Assembly (NCBI RefSeq): GCF_007752345.1
Contig: NZ_CP036299.1
Coordinates: 4,374,001 to 4,438,000, forward strand
Direction: 5' to 3'
Length of the DNA stretch: 64,000 bases
From: Planctopirus ephydatiae
GTDB taxonomy: Bacteria > Planctomycetota > Planctomycetia > Planctomycetales > Planctomycetaceae
Numbering within the stretch: the stretch's first letter is position 1; every line of letters starts with the position of its first letter. Both the position numbers and the translations under genes were made by a program. Below the pieces are notes generated by a model. It searched no databases. It was not told the origin of the DNA and worked only from the letters and a program-made list of their open reading frames with translations. Shown piece by piece: positions 1 to 8,994 of this stretch.

Positions 1-846
1 GTCGATGGCAGTCTGCGTGTCACCGAACAGGGAGAAGTCCTCGCTGAGCGATATGACGAACCACAGATTGCCTTCCGCCATCTGGAACAGGTGACATGGG
101 CCACGCTGCTGGTGAGCAGCACACAAGAAGGGCATTGGCCGGAAGACTGGTTTACTCATCTCGACGAGTTGGCTCAGCAATCTTATCTGCATTACCGCAA
201 GCTGGTGGATGACCCTGGATTTTTGATGTATTTTGACCGGGCGACGCCGATCTCGGAAATCGAACGCTTGCCCATTGGTTCGCGACCAGCAAGACGACGC
301 GAACGGAAGAGTCTCTCGGATCTCCGGGCCATTCCCTGGACATTTGCCTGGACGCAGAGTCGGCACATGATTCCCGCCTGGTTCGGTTTAGGGAAAGCAC
401 TGCATGACGCCGTCGCTCGCAACAATGAAGACTGGTCACGTTATCAGGAAATGTATCGGACATGGCCGATCTTCCAGGCGATTATCGATAACGCGACGCT
501 GGCACTCATGAAGGCCGACTTGCAGATTGCCAATCGCTATGCCGACCTTGTCGAAGATCGGGAAGTCGCGAAGCGTTTGTGGTCCATGATTCATGAAGAG
601 TACGACCGCAGTCGGGCATCGGTGCTGATGATCACCGGCGAATCGTCGCTGCTCTCGAATACACCCTGGCTGCAGACATCAATTCAGGAGCGGAATCCCT
701 ATGTTGATCCGTTGAATCTGATTCAGGTCGAGCTTTTAAAGCGAGCCCGTGAAGGGAGCATTGAGGCCGATCGTGCAGCGAGATTACAACACTCGGTGCG
801 ACTGACAATTCAAGGAGTGGCAGCCGGTTTGAGAACAACGGGTTGA
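1..846 (+). CDS. ppc: Phosphoenolpyruvate carboxylase, C-terminal part (5' end outside window)
   Basis: The reading frame is open from base 1 and ends at TGA 844-846, so only the last 281 residues are present. The enzyme carboxylates PEP with bicarbonate to oxaloacetate, an anaplerotic reaction in the cytoplasm. The fragment shows family C-terminal hallmarks: a VTEQGE segment near the start, FAWTQSR followed by IPAWFGLG, RNPYVDPLN about 40 residues before the end, and a TIQGVAAGLR tail ending in Gly as is usual for PEPC. No internal break is visible. The next gene on this strand begins 284 bp later, beyond a repeat hairpin, so the two are probably separate transcripts. Confidence 0.95.
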   Translation, partial: VDGSLRVTEQGEVLAERYDEPQIAFRHLEQVTWATLLVSSTQEGHWPEDWFTHLDELAQQSYLHYRKLVDDPGFLMYFDRATPISEIERLPIGSRPARRRERKSLSDLRAIPWTFAWTQSRHMIPAWFGLGKALHDAVARNNEDWSRYQEMYRTWPIFQAIIDNATLALMKADLQIANRYADLVEDREVAKRLWSMIHEEYDRSRASVLMITGESSLLSNTPWLQTSIQERNPYVDPLNLIQVELLKRAREGSIEADRAARLQHSVRLTIQGVAAGLRTTG

Positions 847-949
847 TGGCAGCGAAGAAACGAGAAAGTCAAGAAGCGAAAATGCCAGAGAGGTCGGAAG
901 GATCGAAGGGAGAGATGCCAGAAACGGAGAGAATCCATAAGTGAGAGCT

Positions 950-1001
950 GACCCTCGCCCGGTACTCCGGGAGAGGGTGGCCGATAGGCCGGGTGAGGGT
1001 C
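950..1001. repeat. ACCCTC/GAGGGT hairpin, REP-like (family B, copy 1)
   Basis: A 13-base arm (GACCCTCGCCCGG) pairs with a right arm ending in GGGTGAGGGTC, complete apart from one G-T wobble. The loop itself contains a further short GC-rich arm. It lies in the spacer between the PEPC gene and glgX. A hairpin with the same terminal arms occurs at 51710-51753. It could act as a terminator for the PEPC gene, but no T-run follows. Confidence 0.7.
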
Positions 1002-1130
1002 TCAACGACACCTCACCTATCTCCGACAAGCTCCCCTGGACGCCAGGAGATGACTGATGATCTTCTGACATTCAATTCGCCAGCAACGACTCACAACCCA
1101 CAACGGAACATCCCGGGAAAGGAACTCCCC

Positions 1131-3668
1131 ATGCGTATCTGGCCAGGATCGCCAGCACCACTGGGCGCGACGTTTGACGGACGCGGAGTGAACTTTGCGC
1201 TCTTCTCGGAATCTGCCAGCAAAGTGGAACTTTGCCTGTTTGATTCTGCCGAATCCCAGGTGGAAGCTTGCCGGATCACACTCCCGGAGCAAACCGATTT
1301 TGTCTGGCACGGATATCTGCCGGATGTGAAACCCGGGCAGGTCTATGGGTACCGGGTGCATGGTGACTATGCACCACATGCAGGCCATCGCTTTAATCCT
1401 CACAAGATTGTACTGGACCCTTATGCCATGGCCATTGCCCGGGATGTGCAATGGTCGGAAGAAATGTTCCCGTATGTCATCGGGCAGGAAGAGCAGGATC
1501 TGCTCATCGATCGACGAGACAACAGTGCGTTTGCACCATTAGCCGCAGTGGTTGATCGAAGGTTTCGCTGGGGTCGAGATCGACATCCGAAAACACCCTG
1601 GCATGAAACACTTATCTATGAATTGCACGTCAAAGGATTCTCAAGACTCAGTCCGTGGGTTCCCCGTGAGTTGAGGGGCACGTATGCAGGTCTGGCCAGT
1701 GAAGGTTCCATCCGGCATTTGAAGGAACTTGGAGTTACTGCTGTCGAACTGATGCCAGTGCATCACTTTATTGATGACCATTTTCTGGTGACTCAAGGGA
1801 AGCGAAACTACTGGGGTTACAACACTCTGGCCTTCTTTGCTCCGGCAATCAGGTATGCGGCAGACCCTACGCCTCAGGGAGCAATTCTTGAGTTCAAGAA
1901 GATGGTCAAGACCATGCACGCGCATGGTCTGGAAGTCATTCTCGATGTCGTTTACAACCATACGGCTGAAGGAAATCATCTCGGACCCATGCTGTCGTTG
2001 CGCGGGATTGATAACCGCAGTTACTATCGGCAGGTGGCAGATAACCGCCGCTACTATCTCGATTACACCGGTTGCGGTAACACCTTGAACATGGTCTGCC
2101 CGCGCGTGCTGCAATTGATTATGGACAGCCTCCGTTACTGGGTGCAGGAGATGCATGTCGATGGATTCCGGTTTGATCTGGCTGCCACACTGGCCAGAGA
2201 ATTGCATGCGGTCGATAAGCTGGGAGCCTTCTTTGACATCATCCATCAGGACCCTGTCCTCTCCCAAGTCAAACTGATTGCTGAACCCTGGGATCTGGGC
2301 GAAGGTGGCTATCAGGTGGGCAACTTCCCGGTGCTGTGGACGGAATGGAACGGGAAGTATCGCGATTGTGTCAGACGTTTCTGGAAAGGTGATGGCCACA
2401 CCGTTTCTGAATTAGCCACGAGAATCTGTGGATCGAGTGATCTGTATGAGCACAATGGCCGCCGACCTTATGCGAGCATTAACTTTGTCACGGCCCATGA
2501 CGGCTTCACTCTGCAGGATCTGGTTTCGTACAACCACAAACACAACGAGGCCAATGGCCAGAACAACGAAGACGGAGACAGTCATAACAATAGCTGGAAT
2601 TGTGGAGCCGAAGGCCCCACGAGCGACCCGGCTATCCTGGCTTTGCGAGAGCGGCAGAAGCGTAATCTGATGGCGACGCTGCTCTTCTCTCAAGGCGTGG
2701 CCATGATTCGCTCGGGTGATGAACTCAGCCAGTCTCAAGGTGGGAACAACAATGTCTACAACCAGGATAACGCCACCAGTTGGCTGAACTGGAGGATTGA
2801 TCCCACGCAGCAGCGGTTTCTGGACTTTACCAAAAAGTGCATCAAGCTCTGGAAGAGCCAGCCTGTTCTCCAGCGGAGAAACTTCTTTCAGGGGCGGGAA
2901 CTGCGCGGCCAAGGTGTGCAGGATATTGTCTGGCTGACACCTGATGGCCTGGAAATGACCGATGCTGACTGGAATGCCGGCCACGCCCGCTGCCTGGGAG
3001 TGATTCTTGATGGCAGTCAGATTACCGAGATGAACGAACGGGGTGAGCGAATTGAAGGTGATACGCTGTTCTTACTCATCAATGCCCACCACGAAGAGAT
3101 TTCCTTTCGGTTACCTGAATATGGATCTGGCGACATGAGTGAAATCTCCTCTGAGCAGTGGAGATCAGCACCAGACAAGAAGCCGGCAGCAGTGAATTCG
3201 TCCAGCGTTATCGATGAGGAGAATCCAGCGACGGAAGTTGCGACGCCTGCCAGCAGTGGGATCGTCAAGACCGAGTCTCGACCTACCGCCGCCGAACAGA
3301 TCACAAGACCAGCCGCGATGCTCAATAAGGTTCCCGCCCCAGAAGCATCGATGCCGGTCGTTGAGAACCAGGTCGAGATCGCAAATCAGCAGCATGCGAC
3401 ACCAGTCGCTACCAAAGAGGAGAGCGAATCTGCTTCAATTCAGGTGACGCCCTCTGCCCGACGAATGTTCTGGAAGCCCCTGATCGATACGACTTTCGAC
3501 GACCAGATCCTTCCCAAAAAAGTGTGGCCCGGACAGTGCTATCCATTGCAGGGACGCAGCCTGGTGTTGTTCAAGAGGCAGGTGGTGAAGCCAGGCTTAG
3601 TGAGCCGCTTGTTCCCCGTGTTGGCACCCGTTGCCGGGGAAACAGTGAAGTCAACAGCCGATGTTTGA
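1131..3668 (+). CDS. glgX: Glycogen debranching enzyme, GlgX/isoamylase type
   Basis: Hydrolyses alpha-1,6 branches of glycogen or limit dextrin (GH13). The N-terminal CBM48-like domain begins at once (RIWPGSPAPLGATFDGRGVN). The TIM barrel carries the triad as D349 (GFRFDLA), E385 (IAEPWD) and D457 (TAHDGFT). ATG 1131 is chosen over upstream in-frame codons because GGAAAGGAA lies just before it and family similarity starts right after it. At 845 aa it is longer than typical GlgX (about 700). The excess is a Pro/Ala/Glu/Ser-rich stretch, roughly residues 668-778, inserted into the C-terminal beta domain, whose last strands resume at KVWPGQCYPL. No other glycogen gene is in the window. Confidence 0.93.
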   Translation: MRIWPGSPAPLGATFDGRGVNFALFSESASKVELCLFDSAESQVEACRITLPEQTDFVWHGYLPDVKPGQVYGYRVHGDYAPHAGHRFNPHKIVLDPYAMAIARDVQWSEEMFPYVIGQEEQDLLIDRRDNSAFAPLAAVVDRRFRWGRDRHPKTPWHETLIYELHVKGFSRLSPWVPRELRGTYAGLASEGSIRHLKELGVTAVELMPVHHFIDDHFLVTQGKRNYWGYNTLAFFAPAIRYAADPTPQGAILEFKKMVKTMHAHGLEVILDVVYNHTAEGNHLGPMLSLRGIDNRSYYRQVADNRRYYLDYTGCGNTLNMVCPRVLQLIMDSLRYWVQEMHVDGFRFDLAATLARELHAVDKLGAFFDIIHQDPVLSQVKLIAEPWDLGEGGYQVGNFPVLWTEWNGKYRDCVRRFWKGDGHTVSELATRICGSSDLYEHNGRRPYASINFVTAHDGFTLQDLVSYNHKHNEANGQNNEDGDSHNNSWNCGAEGPTSDPAILALRERQKRNLMATLLFSQGVAMIRSGDELSQSQGGNNNVYNQDNATSWLNWRIDPTQQRFLDFTKKCIKLWKSQPVLQRRNFFQGRELRGQGVQDIVWLTPDGLEMTDADWNAGHARCLGVILDGSQITEMNERGERIEGDTLFLLINAHHEEISFRLPEYGSGDMSEISSEQWRSAPDKKPAAVNSSSVIDEENPATEVATPASSGIVKTESRPTAAEQITRPAAMLNKVPAPEASMPVVENQVEIANQQHATPVATKEESESASIQVTPSARRMFWKPLIDTTFDDQILPKKVWPGQCYPLQGRSLVLFKRQVVKPGLVSRLFPVLAPVAGETVKSTADV

Positions 3669-3698
3669 GATTGAATCCACGCGATTGGGCCTTGGCAG

Positions 3699-5603
3699 CT
3701 ATTCCACCAGCAGGAGTGGCGTGACATCGCCGGTCGTAGTATCAAGGTTGCCGATCAGCGTCTCTTTGGCAGTGTGATGCCCCAGGACAGCACGCGGATA
3801 CTCGGTAGGTTTCAAGCTGCGATAAATGACGAGTTGAAAACTCCCCAGTTGCAGTCGATAGCCGACCCCTTCATCGTCGCAGACAATGCGCGAATCTTCG
3901 GTGACAGTGAGCTTACGCCAGATGGCTGGCCGCTTGAGAAGTTTGGCATCCCAGACAACCACGGAAACACCATAGACGGCTTTGCCACGGGTGGTGTATT
4001 GGAACACCAGATTCCCATCATGTGGCTCAACGGTATGCGGAGTGGAATAGATTTTCTGCTGTGGCAATGCCAGTGGAAAAACTCTTCCTACCAGCCTGCC
4101 CTGCTTTTTGAGCTGCCACTCGCGAGTGAGTCGATCACTTTCAACTGTCAGCTCCGGGCTGATGGGGAGTGACGTTTTGAGTGCATACTCACCCGTCAAT
4201 TTGCCACGCAGAATCTCACCGAACAGGGCGAAACCTTGCGAGCGCGACAGGTAATTCTGCCGCTCGAGAAAAAGTCGCTCCGGGCCGATCATCTGGAGTT
4301 CTGCATAATCGCCATCTTCGTCGGCATTCCAGCAGACACACGACCAGCCATCGGCGAGTTCAAGCTGGCCTGCTGGTGTCGAGGCTTCGATACCGCAGGA
4401 GCCTCGAATCAGCGTTGTGGTGCCCGTCGAAAGATCCACATCGGGCCACGGCTTATGATAGGCGATGGTGCAGGCCGCCTGGGTCGCTTCCCAGCCAGCC
4501 CTGAGTACCGCTGTATGTGCCCAATCGGACTGGCTGGAAGCGAACTCATTACTAGAGCTGCGGGTCTCAGCTGCTAAACGCCCTTTGCTGGCTGTCGTAT
4601 GTTGTTTCGCCAGTCCCTGTGCAGCACACCTGGGCGGAAACGCCAGAAACTGGCTGGCGACCTGATAAACATGTCGAATGGCAGAAAATTTGTGGATCGA
4701 GTGGGCCATCTGGCCATCTTGACGGATCAACCGGGCTGATTCTTCGAGAACCGCCGCCAACAATTCGAGATGAGCACCGGATGTGAGATTACGGACGCGA
4801 CCAGACCATTTTCCAGGACGACTGGCTTTCGCGTTGACATACGCAGCAGCCCGAACATGCACGGCCAACCACGAAGAAAGGACTGGCAACAACTCGGCAT
4901 GAGGCGTGCCATCCGTATCGGTATGACTCTTGAGATCGCTGGCAAGATCCTTGGCGGCTGATTCCATGTCAGCCGTCCCTTCCATGGTCTCGGCATAGAC
5001 CAGACAGCGCAGAAGGTGAGCTTCGAATTGAGCTGCGACCACATCCGGCCGTGGATCGATCACTGGAGGAGACGATTCGAAACTGCGAGCGAAGAGGATG
5101 GAAAAGTCCTCAGGAGCAATTTCATTTGAGAACTTGAAGAGTGTTTCCAGAGCCACCAGCGATTCCGGAAGAGTGAAGGCCCGAGTCGCAGCAATGCTCG
5201 CCAGGAGTGCGGCAGGTTGATTGACCTTCCCGATGCGAGTGATGGATCGCGGTGAAGATTTGGCTTTGGGTGAAGCAACCACCACGCGACTCAGTTCGTC
5301 ATGGGGAGTGGAACCTCCCAGTATTTCCCACGTCCAGCCAGTCAGTGGCTCGTTCAATACCGGCCTGCCGGAGCCAGAAGGACGAGCAGACATTTTCTGA
5401 CGCTGCTTCTCAAACCACGCTGGCAGATTTGACGAGCGAACTGCCTGTGAGATTTCGTCCCCGCACGCCGCCTGCCAGGGAAGAGCCGTCGCCAGATTTT
5501 CAAGAACCGTCGCGTGCGGCAATGGACCTGTTACCAGTGGTTTCTGGCGAGCCACCGAGGGGGCCGATTTGATAGCTCGTGAAGGTCGCGAAGGTAGATT
5601 CAT
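3699..5603 (-). CDS. Uncharacterised protein, helical N-terminal half and beta-rich C-terminal half
   Basis: Not recognised. ATG 5603 gives 634 aa; an in-frame GTG at 5720 would add 39 residues, and neither has a convincing Shine-Dalgarno, so the start is uncertain. Residues up to about 390 are helix-rich, with Ala/Leu-rich segments and a Trp-rich stretch. From about residue 410 the sequence reads as alternating beta strands, reminiscent of the beta-sandwich of heparinase II/III-type polysaccharide lyases, but no catalytic motif was identified. No signal peptide or membrane segment is apparent. It is convergent with glgX (30 bp between stops) and divergent from the flagellar cluster. Confidence 0.75.
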   Translation of the reverse strand: MNLPSRPSRAIKSAPSVARQKPLVTGPLPHATVLENLATALPWQAACGDEISQAVRSSNLPAWFEKQRQKMSARPSGSGRPVLNEPLTGWTWEILGGSTPHDELSRVVVASPKAKSSPRSITRIGKVNQPAALLASIAATRAFTLPESLVALETLFKFSNEIAPEDFSILFARSFESSPPVIDPRPDVVAAQFEAHLLRCLVYAETMEGTADMESAAKDLASDLKSHTDTDGTPHAELLPVLSSWLAVHVRAAAYVNAKASRPGKWSGRVRNLTSGAHLELLAAVLEESARLIRQDGQMAHSIHKFSAIRHVYQVASQFLAFPPRCAAQGLAKQHTTASKGRLAAETRSSSNEFASSQSDWAHTAVLRAGWEATQAACTIAYHKPWPDVDLSTGTTTLIRGSCGIEASTPAGQLELADGWSCVCWNADEDGDYAELQMIGPERLFLERQNYLSRSQGFALFGEILRGKLTGEYALKTSLPISPELTVESDRLTREWQLKKQGRLVGRVFPLALPQQKIYSTPHTVEPHDGNLVFQYTTRGKAVYGVSVVVWDAKLLKRPAIWRKLTVTEDSRIVCDDEGVGYRLQLGSFQLVIYRSLKPTEYPRAVLGHHTAKETLIGNLDTTTGDVTPLLLVE

Positions 5604-5758
5604 GAGACTCTGACATTCCACAGGTGGATACACACAAAACCAGGCAAGTTCAGCAGGCACACTGGCAAGCTGGCAAACTTTTGACGTCTGCAACGGCGGA
5701 ATCAACCGAAAAATTCTCACCAGTTACGCCAGTTGAGTTTGCGAGAGCTCTGTTTTCA

Positions 5759-5786
5759 AGTGGTCAAGGCTCTTTTCTTGACCACT
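5759..5786. promoter_or_regulatory. Perfect 10-bp inverted repeat upstream of flgF
   Basis: AGTGGTCAAG at 5759-5768 and its exact reverse complement CTTGACCACT at 5777-5786 are separated by 8 bases (GCTCTTTT). It sits between the divergent genes at 5603(-) and 5953(+), about 165 bp before flgF. The position suits an operator for the flagellar cluster or its divergent neighbour. A hairpin in a leader RNA is the alternative. Confidence 0.5.
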
Positions 5787-5952
5787 CCTGGTTTGAGTGC
5801 CGTTTTCAAAGCCAGCAGGCTCGCGAAAAGAGGCTGTTAATCTGTAGCGGTTATACTCAAGTTAACGCCTGGGAACCGTCGATGTTTGCAGATAAGTGTC
5901 TCTCCAAAGGTTGGAGAGCGGTCAAATTCCGGCGAAATCTGCAGGTCAGACC

Positions 5953-6723
5953 ATGCTGTACGGCCTCTATCTCTCTGCTCAGGGTGCAGAATCGCAGGCC
6001 ATGCGACAAGGTGTGCTGGCGAACAATCTGGCCAACGTCGGCACCAATGCCTTCAAGCCAGATATCGCCGTTTTTCGCTCTTACTTTCCTTACGACGTTG
6101 CACATCAGGAACCACAAAGAGCCCCTGATACGATTGATCTGGAAACTGGTGGCGTCGCACTCGAAGGAACAATTACCGACTTTTCGCAAGGATCACTCAA
6201 GCCTACAGGCAAGTCGACGGACGCCGCACTTCTCGGGAATGGCTTTTACCAGGTGAAGATGGGCAATGAAACACTTTTGACACGAGACGGCTCCCTTGAA
6301 CTCAATGCCGATGGACAACTGGTCCATGCAGGAACCGGTGCTCCAGTGCTTGATCCAGATGGCAGTGAGATTGTCATTCCACCGGAAATGATTGACCTGC
6401 AGATTGGCGATGGTGGTCAAATTTCGGGAGTGGGGCCAAACGGCATCGTTTTGCCAATCAGTCACCTGGCGGTGGTGGTTCCCACTCGATTGACCGAACT
6501 GCAGAAGCGAGGTGATGGGATGTACTCGACAAAGCTTCCTGTTGCCGAAGCACCACCGGAGACCAGAGTTCGGCAAGGATTCGTCGAAGCCTCCAATGCC
6601 GACCCGATGCAGGGAACACTCGAATTGATCGAGGTTTCGCGTGGGTTTGAATCGAACGTGAACATGATGCGTATGCAGGATGAGATGCTGGGTCGCTTAT
6701 TGCAGGCCATTCCCCGCAGATAG
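5953..6723 (+). CDS. flgF: Flagellar proximal-rod protein FlgF (FlgF/FlgG family)
   Basis: 256 aa from ATG 5953; an upstream in-frame ATG at 5896 would add 19 residues that do not look like the family. The N-terminus (LYGLYLSAQGAESQAMRQGVLANNLANVGT) is the flagellar basal-body rod signature, and the C-terminus (EASNADPMQGTLELIEVSRGFESNVNMM) is the matching FlgF/FlgG C-terminal helix. The middle has a GNGFYQV motif typical of these rod proteins. It is called FlgF because it is the shorter and more divergent of the pair and lies directly before flgG. It is exported by the flagellar type III system, so no signal peptide is expected. It is the first gene of the cluster. Confidence 0.88.
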   Translation: MLYGLYLSAQGAESQAMRQGVLANNLANVGTNAFKPDIAVFRSYFPYDVAHQEPQRAPDTIDLETGGVALEGTITDFSQGSLKPTGKSTDAALLGNGFYQVKMGNETLLTRDGSLELNADGQLVHAGTGAPVLDPDGSEIVIPPEMIDLQIGDGGQISGVGPNGIVLPISHLAVVVPTRLTELQKRGDGMYSTKLPVAEAPPETRVRQGFVEASNADPMQGTLELIEVSRGFESNVNMMRMQDEMLGRLLQAIPRR

Positions 6724-6805
6724 TGCGATCACAAAGTTCGCCAACACAAACGACAATTGCCCGTAGCCAGATCATCTGAGTGATTTTTACTGAAGGAGGT
6801 TCCTC

Positions 6806-7606
6806 ATGCTATACCGCGCGATGTATACGGCGGCTTCGGGCATGCAGGCCTACATGTTCAACCTCGATACGATTGCCAACAACCTGGCGAACGCGGGGAC
6901 GAACGGCTTCAAACGCTCCCGTACCGACTTTGAAGATCTGTACTACCAGTACTATAAGCTACCCGGTACACAGGATACTCTGGGCAATTACACACCCATT
7001 GGTACAGCCGCCGGTCTGGGCGTGCGTGTGGCGGGGACTCAGATCGACTTCTCTCAGGGAGCACTGCTGGAGACGGGGCGACAACTGGATATGGCCATCA
7101 CGGGTGATGGCTTCTTTATGGTGCGCGGCAACAACCAGCTTTTTTATACAAGGCGCGGCGAATTCACTGTGAACTCGAACGGTGATGTTGTCCTCGCCTC
7201 AGCCGACATTGGGCGATTGATTGACCCACCCATTAACATCCCGCCTGACACGGTTGATATTGGCATTTCGGCCGAAGGGATCGTCTCAGTCATTCAGGCT
7301 GGTTCGACAGTTCAGAATCAAGTTGGGCAAATTCAACTCGCAAGATTTATCAATCCAGAAGGTTTGTATCAGGCAGGCGAAAGTTTGTATGCGGTCACTG
7401 ATGCCTCCGGGCAACCTTTGATCAGCAACCCGGGCGATCAGGGACTGGGTTTGATTCGACAGGGATTTCTGGAAATCTCGAATGTGGAACCTGCCAACGA
7501 ACTGGTGGATCTGATTAAAACCCAACGTAACGTGGAGTTAAACAGCCAGGTGATTCAGGCTTCGGATCAGTTACTGCAACTCATTACGAACTTGAGACGA
7601 TACTAA
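6806..7606 (+). CDS. flgG: Flagellar distal-rod protein FlgG
   Basis: 266 aa, the usual FlgG length. It starts LYRAMYTAASGMQAY and contains DTIANNLANAGTNGFKRSR, the canonical rod signature. GDGFFMV and RRGEFTVNSNGDVV follow, and it ends with NVELNSQVIQASDQLLQLI, the conserved C-terminal helix. A strong Shine-Dalgarno (AAGGAGG) lies about 7 bases before ATG 6806. FlgG polymerises into the distal rod that passes through the P and L rings, which fits the ring genes flgA, flgH and flgI immediately downstream. It follows flgF by 82 bp. Confidence 0.96.
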   Translation: MLYRAMYTAASGMQAYMFNLDTIANNLANAGTNGFKRSRTDFEDLYYQYYKLPGTQDTLGNYTPIGTAAGLGVRVAGTQIDFSQGALLETGRQLDMAITGDGFFMVRGNNQLFYTRRGEFTVNSNGDVVLASADIGRLIDPPINIPPDTVDIGISAEGIVSVIQAGSTVQNQVGQIQLARFINPEGLYQAGESLYAVTDASGQPLISNPGDQGLGLIRQGFLEISNVEPANELVDLIKTQRNVELNSQVIQASDQLLQLITNLRRY

Positions 7607-7674
7607 CTTATGGAGTGAATTGGCAGGCAGGAGCCGGCCCTACTTTCATTCAGAATAACGCGTTAAGAAACATT

Positions 7675-7692
7675 GGTGCATTGGCATGCACC
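7675..7692. repeat. Short perfect hairpin between flgG and flgA
   Basis: GGTGCAT, loop TGGC, ATGCACC: a perfect 7-bp stem followed by CCTACG. It lies in the 116-bp flgG-flgA spacer. The sequence resembles small intergenic palindromes elsewhere in the window, but no second copy of exactly this one was found here. Confidence 0.5.
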
Positions 7693-7722
7693 CTACGTTA
7701 ATGATCAACTCGGAGACCACGG

Positions 7723-8994
7723 ATGGCTCTCTGCATACCGGCAAGAATTCGACTGCACATTCAACTCCCGGCGAAATTCATCGCCTGTGGGATGCTGTGT
7801 GCCTGTCTTGCTGGCAGCTGGCTGAATGCCTGCTTTGCCGAACCACCCGTCACAAAGGGTGAGACACCATCCACGCTTAACTCGCCGGGCCAGAGTATTG
7901 CTACGCAGGCTTCGGCAGTCATCAGTTTGAAAGAGCGGGTTTCGACAACACAAACACTTATCACCTTGAATGAAGTGGCAGAGATCCTTTCGAGCGATGA
8001 TGCATTTCGAGAGACCTTGGGAAACATCCCTTTAGGGCCAGGACCGGGAGTGGGTCGACCAGTGATGTTCGACCATCTGCAGGTTCATCAGCGGCTCCTG
8101 GCCATGGGGATCAATCTGTCGCGGATCGAATTTTCTGGCTCGGCACGAGCAGTGGTTTCTCGCAGTGCCGGCGAAGAACGTGCTCCGCAAGTCATTCAAC
8201 AGGTATCGCATGTCGAGCCGCAGCCAGTGATTCGCGTTGATCGTGGTAAGGTGGAAGCCCTATTAGTCACTGCATTTCGCGAGCAGTTTCGCTGGGGTGA
8301 CGAAGCGGCCATGCCCATTGTGACGATTTCTCCCCATGAAGCCACACCTCCAGCTGTGCTCCAGGCAGTAACAGATGGCGCAGCCATTCGATATCTGGCA
8401 GAAAAAATTGACAATCTCCCCGAACAGGCCATACATGCCCAGATTATGTCCTCTCAAGGTGGAGAGCCACAAAACGTGACTTTGAAGCTGAAATTGACTC
8501 CACAAGTTCGCATGGTCGCCTTTCGACGAGCAATGCAGAAGGGCGAAATTGTGCAGCAAGGTGATCTGATGTGGAAGCTCGACACTGCACAAGCCGAATG
8601 CTGCACTGAACCCGGGCAAGTGATTGGTATGGAGTGCCGGCGAGCGACTAGAGCCGGTGAGTTAGTGAATCTGAAAGACCTGGCTTCGGCTCCACTGATT
8701 CGAAATGGCGATATCGTAACAGCTTCTCTACGAGTCAAAGGGATTGTGATTCGCGGGCAGTACAAAAGCCTTTCAACCGCTGCACGAGGCGAGACAGTGA
8801 CACTTGTTTCCCTCGATGATGTGCGTGAACGGGTGACAGCTGTGGTGACAGGCTGGCACGAAGCAGCCATCACTTCGACAGGTGGCGAAGGTGCAAATAC
8901 TTCGCAAATGCGGGGTGTCCAATTGTTGAAGTCTTCTCCTCAGGAAGATCCGCCTGCGAGATCGACGCCGAGCCGACAAGGGGGAAGACCATGA
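7723..8994 (+). CDS. flgA: Flagellar P-ring assembly chaperone FlgA (SAF domain)
   Basis: 423 aa, well above the ~220 aa of enterobacterial FlgA. The extra length is an N-terminal region of about 200 residues, itself resembling a second FlgA-like beta domain. An N-terminal secretion signal ends near NACFA. The C-terminal third is the SAF/FlgA domain: FRRAMQKGEIVQQGDLMWK, then CRRATRAGELVNLKDL and a final VTLVSLDDVRERVTAVV. FlgA acts in the periplasm as chaperone for FlgI. The stop overlaps the start of flgH in ATGA (8991-8994), implying translational coupling. No clear Shine-Dalgarno is visible, so the start is less sure than the gene. Confidence 0.88.
   Translation: MALCIPARIRLHIQLPAKFIACGMLCACLAGSWLNACFAEPPVTKGETPSTLNSPGQSIATQASAVISLKERVSTTQTLITLNEVAEILSSDDAFRETLGNIPLGPGPGVGRPVMFDHLQVHQRLLAMGINLSRIEFSGSARAVVSRSAGEERAPQVIQQVSHVEPQPVIRVDRGKVEALLVTAFREQFRWGDEAAMPIVTISPHEATPPAVLQAVTDGAAIRYLAEKIDNLPEQAIHAQIMSSQGGEPQNVTLKLKLTPQVRMVAFRRAMQKGEIVQQGDLMWKLDTAQAECCTEPGQVIGMECRRATRAGELVNLKDLASAPLIRNGDIVTASLRVKGIVIRGQYKSLSTAARGETVTLVSLDDVRERVTAVVTGWHEAAITSTGGEGANTSQMRGVQLLKSSPQEDPPARSTPSRQGGRP

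Noticed and set aside
5829-5857. TATACT upstream of flgF as a -10 box
   Set aside because: No acceptable -35 at 16-18 bases; also no match to sigma-28 or sigma-54 flagellar promoters was seen.
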